This document shows positions 63,555 through 64,000 of a stretch of 64,000 nucleotides of DNA, piece after piece. This DNA comes from an uncultured Rhodospirillales bacterium (GTDB lineage Bacteria; Pseudomonadota; Alphaproteobacteria; Azospirillales; Azospirillaceae). The stretch spans positions 62,001 through 126,000 of the forward strand of contig CAIYNU010000087.1 of NCBI GenBank assembly GCA_903927615.1, written 5' to 3'. Position 1 is the first letter of the stretch. The number at the start of each line of letters is the position of its first letter. Below the pieces are notes generated by a model. That model saw only the letters and a program-made list of their open reading frames with translations. It was not told the origin of the DNA and did not search any database. Made by a program: the position numbers and the translations under genes.

Positions 63555-64000
63555 ATGGTCTGGCGCTCGATTTTGCTTTTATCGATGATTAACCTATTGC
63601 TCCTGTTCAGCTCGCCGCCATTGCGCGCCGAGGCGGCATCGACTTCGACCGTTAGGCCAGAATTTGCCCGCAAAGGGGCCCTGACCTGTATGAAATGCCA
63701 TGATGACGCCGCGATCACACAGATCTTGCTGACCCCACACGCCGTCAAAGGCGATGCCGACACGCCGTTTGGCCAGCATGACTGCGAGTCCTGCCATGGC
63801 GCCAGTCCGGAGCATGTCCATAGCCGACCTCCGGAAGGCGCGTTGCGGGATCCGCCAACGGTGCGGTTTTCCGGACCCCACCCGTCATCGCTGGCAGAGC
63901 GCAATGCCGTTTGCCTCGGTTGCCACGAAAATGGCCAGGCCATCCATTGGACCGGCAGCAAACACGCCAATAACGAGGTGGCCTGCACCGCCTGCCATAC
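63555..64000 (+). CDS. Multihaem cytochrome c, MtrA/PioA/DmsE-like (3' end outside the window)
   Basis: The first 148 residues are present. A signal peptide (MVWRSILLLSMINLLLLFS to about RAEA) is followed by four haem motifs in the visible part: CMKCH (45-49), CESCH (77-81), CLGCH (120-124) and CTACH (144-148), with conserved FARKGALTCMKCHDD and FGQHDCESCHGASPEH. This opening is typical of decahaem cytochromes such as MtrA and PioA, which pass electrons across the outer membrane with a porin partner. GGGGGA lies just before the ATG. The porin and other partners would be beyond the right edge. The ORF track missed it because it runs off the end. Confidence 0.85.
   Translation, partial: MVWRSILLLSMINLLLLFSSPPLRAEAASTSTVRPEFARKGALTCMKCHDDAAITQILLTPHAVKGDADTPFGQHDCESCHGASPEHVHSRPPEGALRDPPTVRFSGPHPSSLAERNAVCLGCHENGQAIHWTGSKHANNEVACTACH

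Noticed and set aside
63515-63988. 157-codon minus-strand ORF at the right edge
   Set aside because: The plus strand encodes a leader and four CxxCH haem motifs after a good ribosome binding site.

Overview
The window is GC-rich, tightly packed bacterial DNA that reads as an alphaproteobacterial chromosome, most likely from the Rhodospirillales. Pointers are the dapF-mtaB-ftsY order, the alphaproteobacterial-type RlmE, UbiK/UbiB/UbiE (ubiquinone use), a CysNC fusion beside an iron-sulfur APS reductase, and a Hyf-type membrane module. The start of an MtrA/PioA-like multihaem cytochrome at the right edge would fit a metabolically versatile purple bacterium or relative. The taxonomic placement is inference from gene content.

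Layout. 1-5.1 kb: minus-strand hyfB-hyfC-hyfE-hyfF and the first codons of the next gene, joined by ATGA overlaps (membrane arm of a group 4 hydrogenase or a hydrogenase-related complex). 5.5-10 kb: cell-envelope genes, namely two paralogous HtrA-like proteases, three small secreted Tyr/Pro-rich proteins (two with 11-residue repeats) and a two-copy DUF2061 membrane protein. 10.3-12.4 kb: old yellow enzyme plus aldo/keto reductase. 12.6-18.6 kb: a large hybrid histidine kinase, tRNA-Asn, rlmE, an exopolyphosphatase-like gene and tRNA-Gln. 18.8-22.2 kb: a solitary DNA methyltransferase/restriction-like protein next to tRNA-Gln. 22.3-29.6 kb: membrane protein, RecQ-type helicase, dapF-mtaB-ftsY and an unknown membrane-anchored protein. 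29.9-33.4 kb: assimilatory sulfate operon cysH-cysD-cysNC. 33.5-37 kb: a decayed IS4-type transposase beside a truncated secreted-protein gene, then a PstS-like binding protein and an unknown secreted protein. 37-47 kb: a second hybrid kinase, proC, ybjN-like, ubiK, a HAD dehalogenase, an L,D-transpeptidase, a SPOR protein, a lipoprotein, ubiB and ubiE.

47.2-52 kb is the main accessory region. It lies at tRNA-Glu between a 16-bp tRNA 3'-end core and an imperfect copy (15/16) 4.7 kb away. Inside are a MobV-type relaxase with candidate oriT structures, a small membrane protein and an AT-rich 819-residue SIR2 + STAND-NTPase protein that looks like an anti-phage defence gene. No complete integrase is present; a possible integrase N-terminal relic lies just outside. 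This looks like a minimal mobilisable defence island.

52.3-64 kb: an ABC-F ATPase, an unusual acidic protein with SAP-like motifs, an acyl-CoA-synthetase-like enzyme, then a sensory/redox block: a secreted single-Cache protein, a chemoreceptor, a run of back-to-back palindromes, two paralogous monohaem cytochromes c, a chemoreceptor with a c-type haem motif in its periplasmic domain, and the start of a multihaem cytochrome running off the window. Taken together these suggest redox or electron-acceptor sensing coupled to periplasmic electron transfer.

Start sites were chosen by Shine-Dalgarno position, signal peptides and gene overlaps, and often differ from the ORF track. Most long plus-strand ORFs opposite minus-strand genes are shadows and are omitted.
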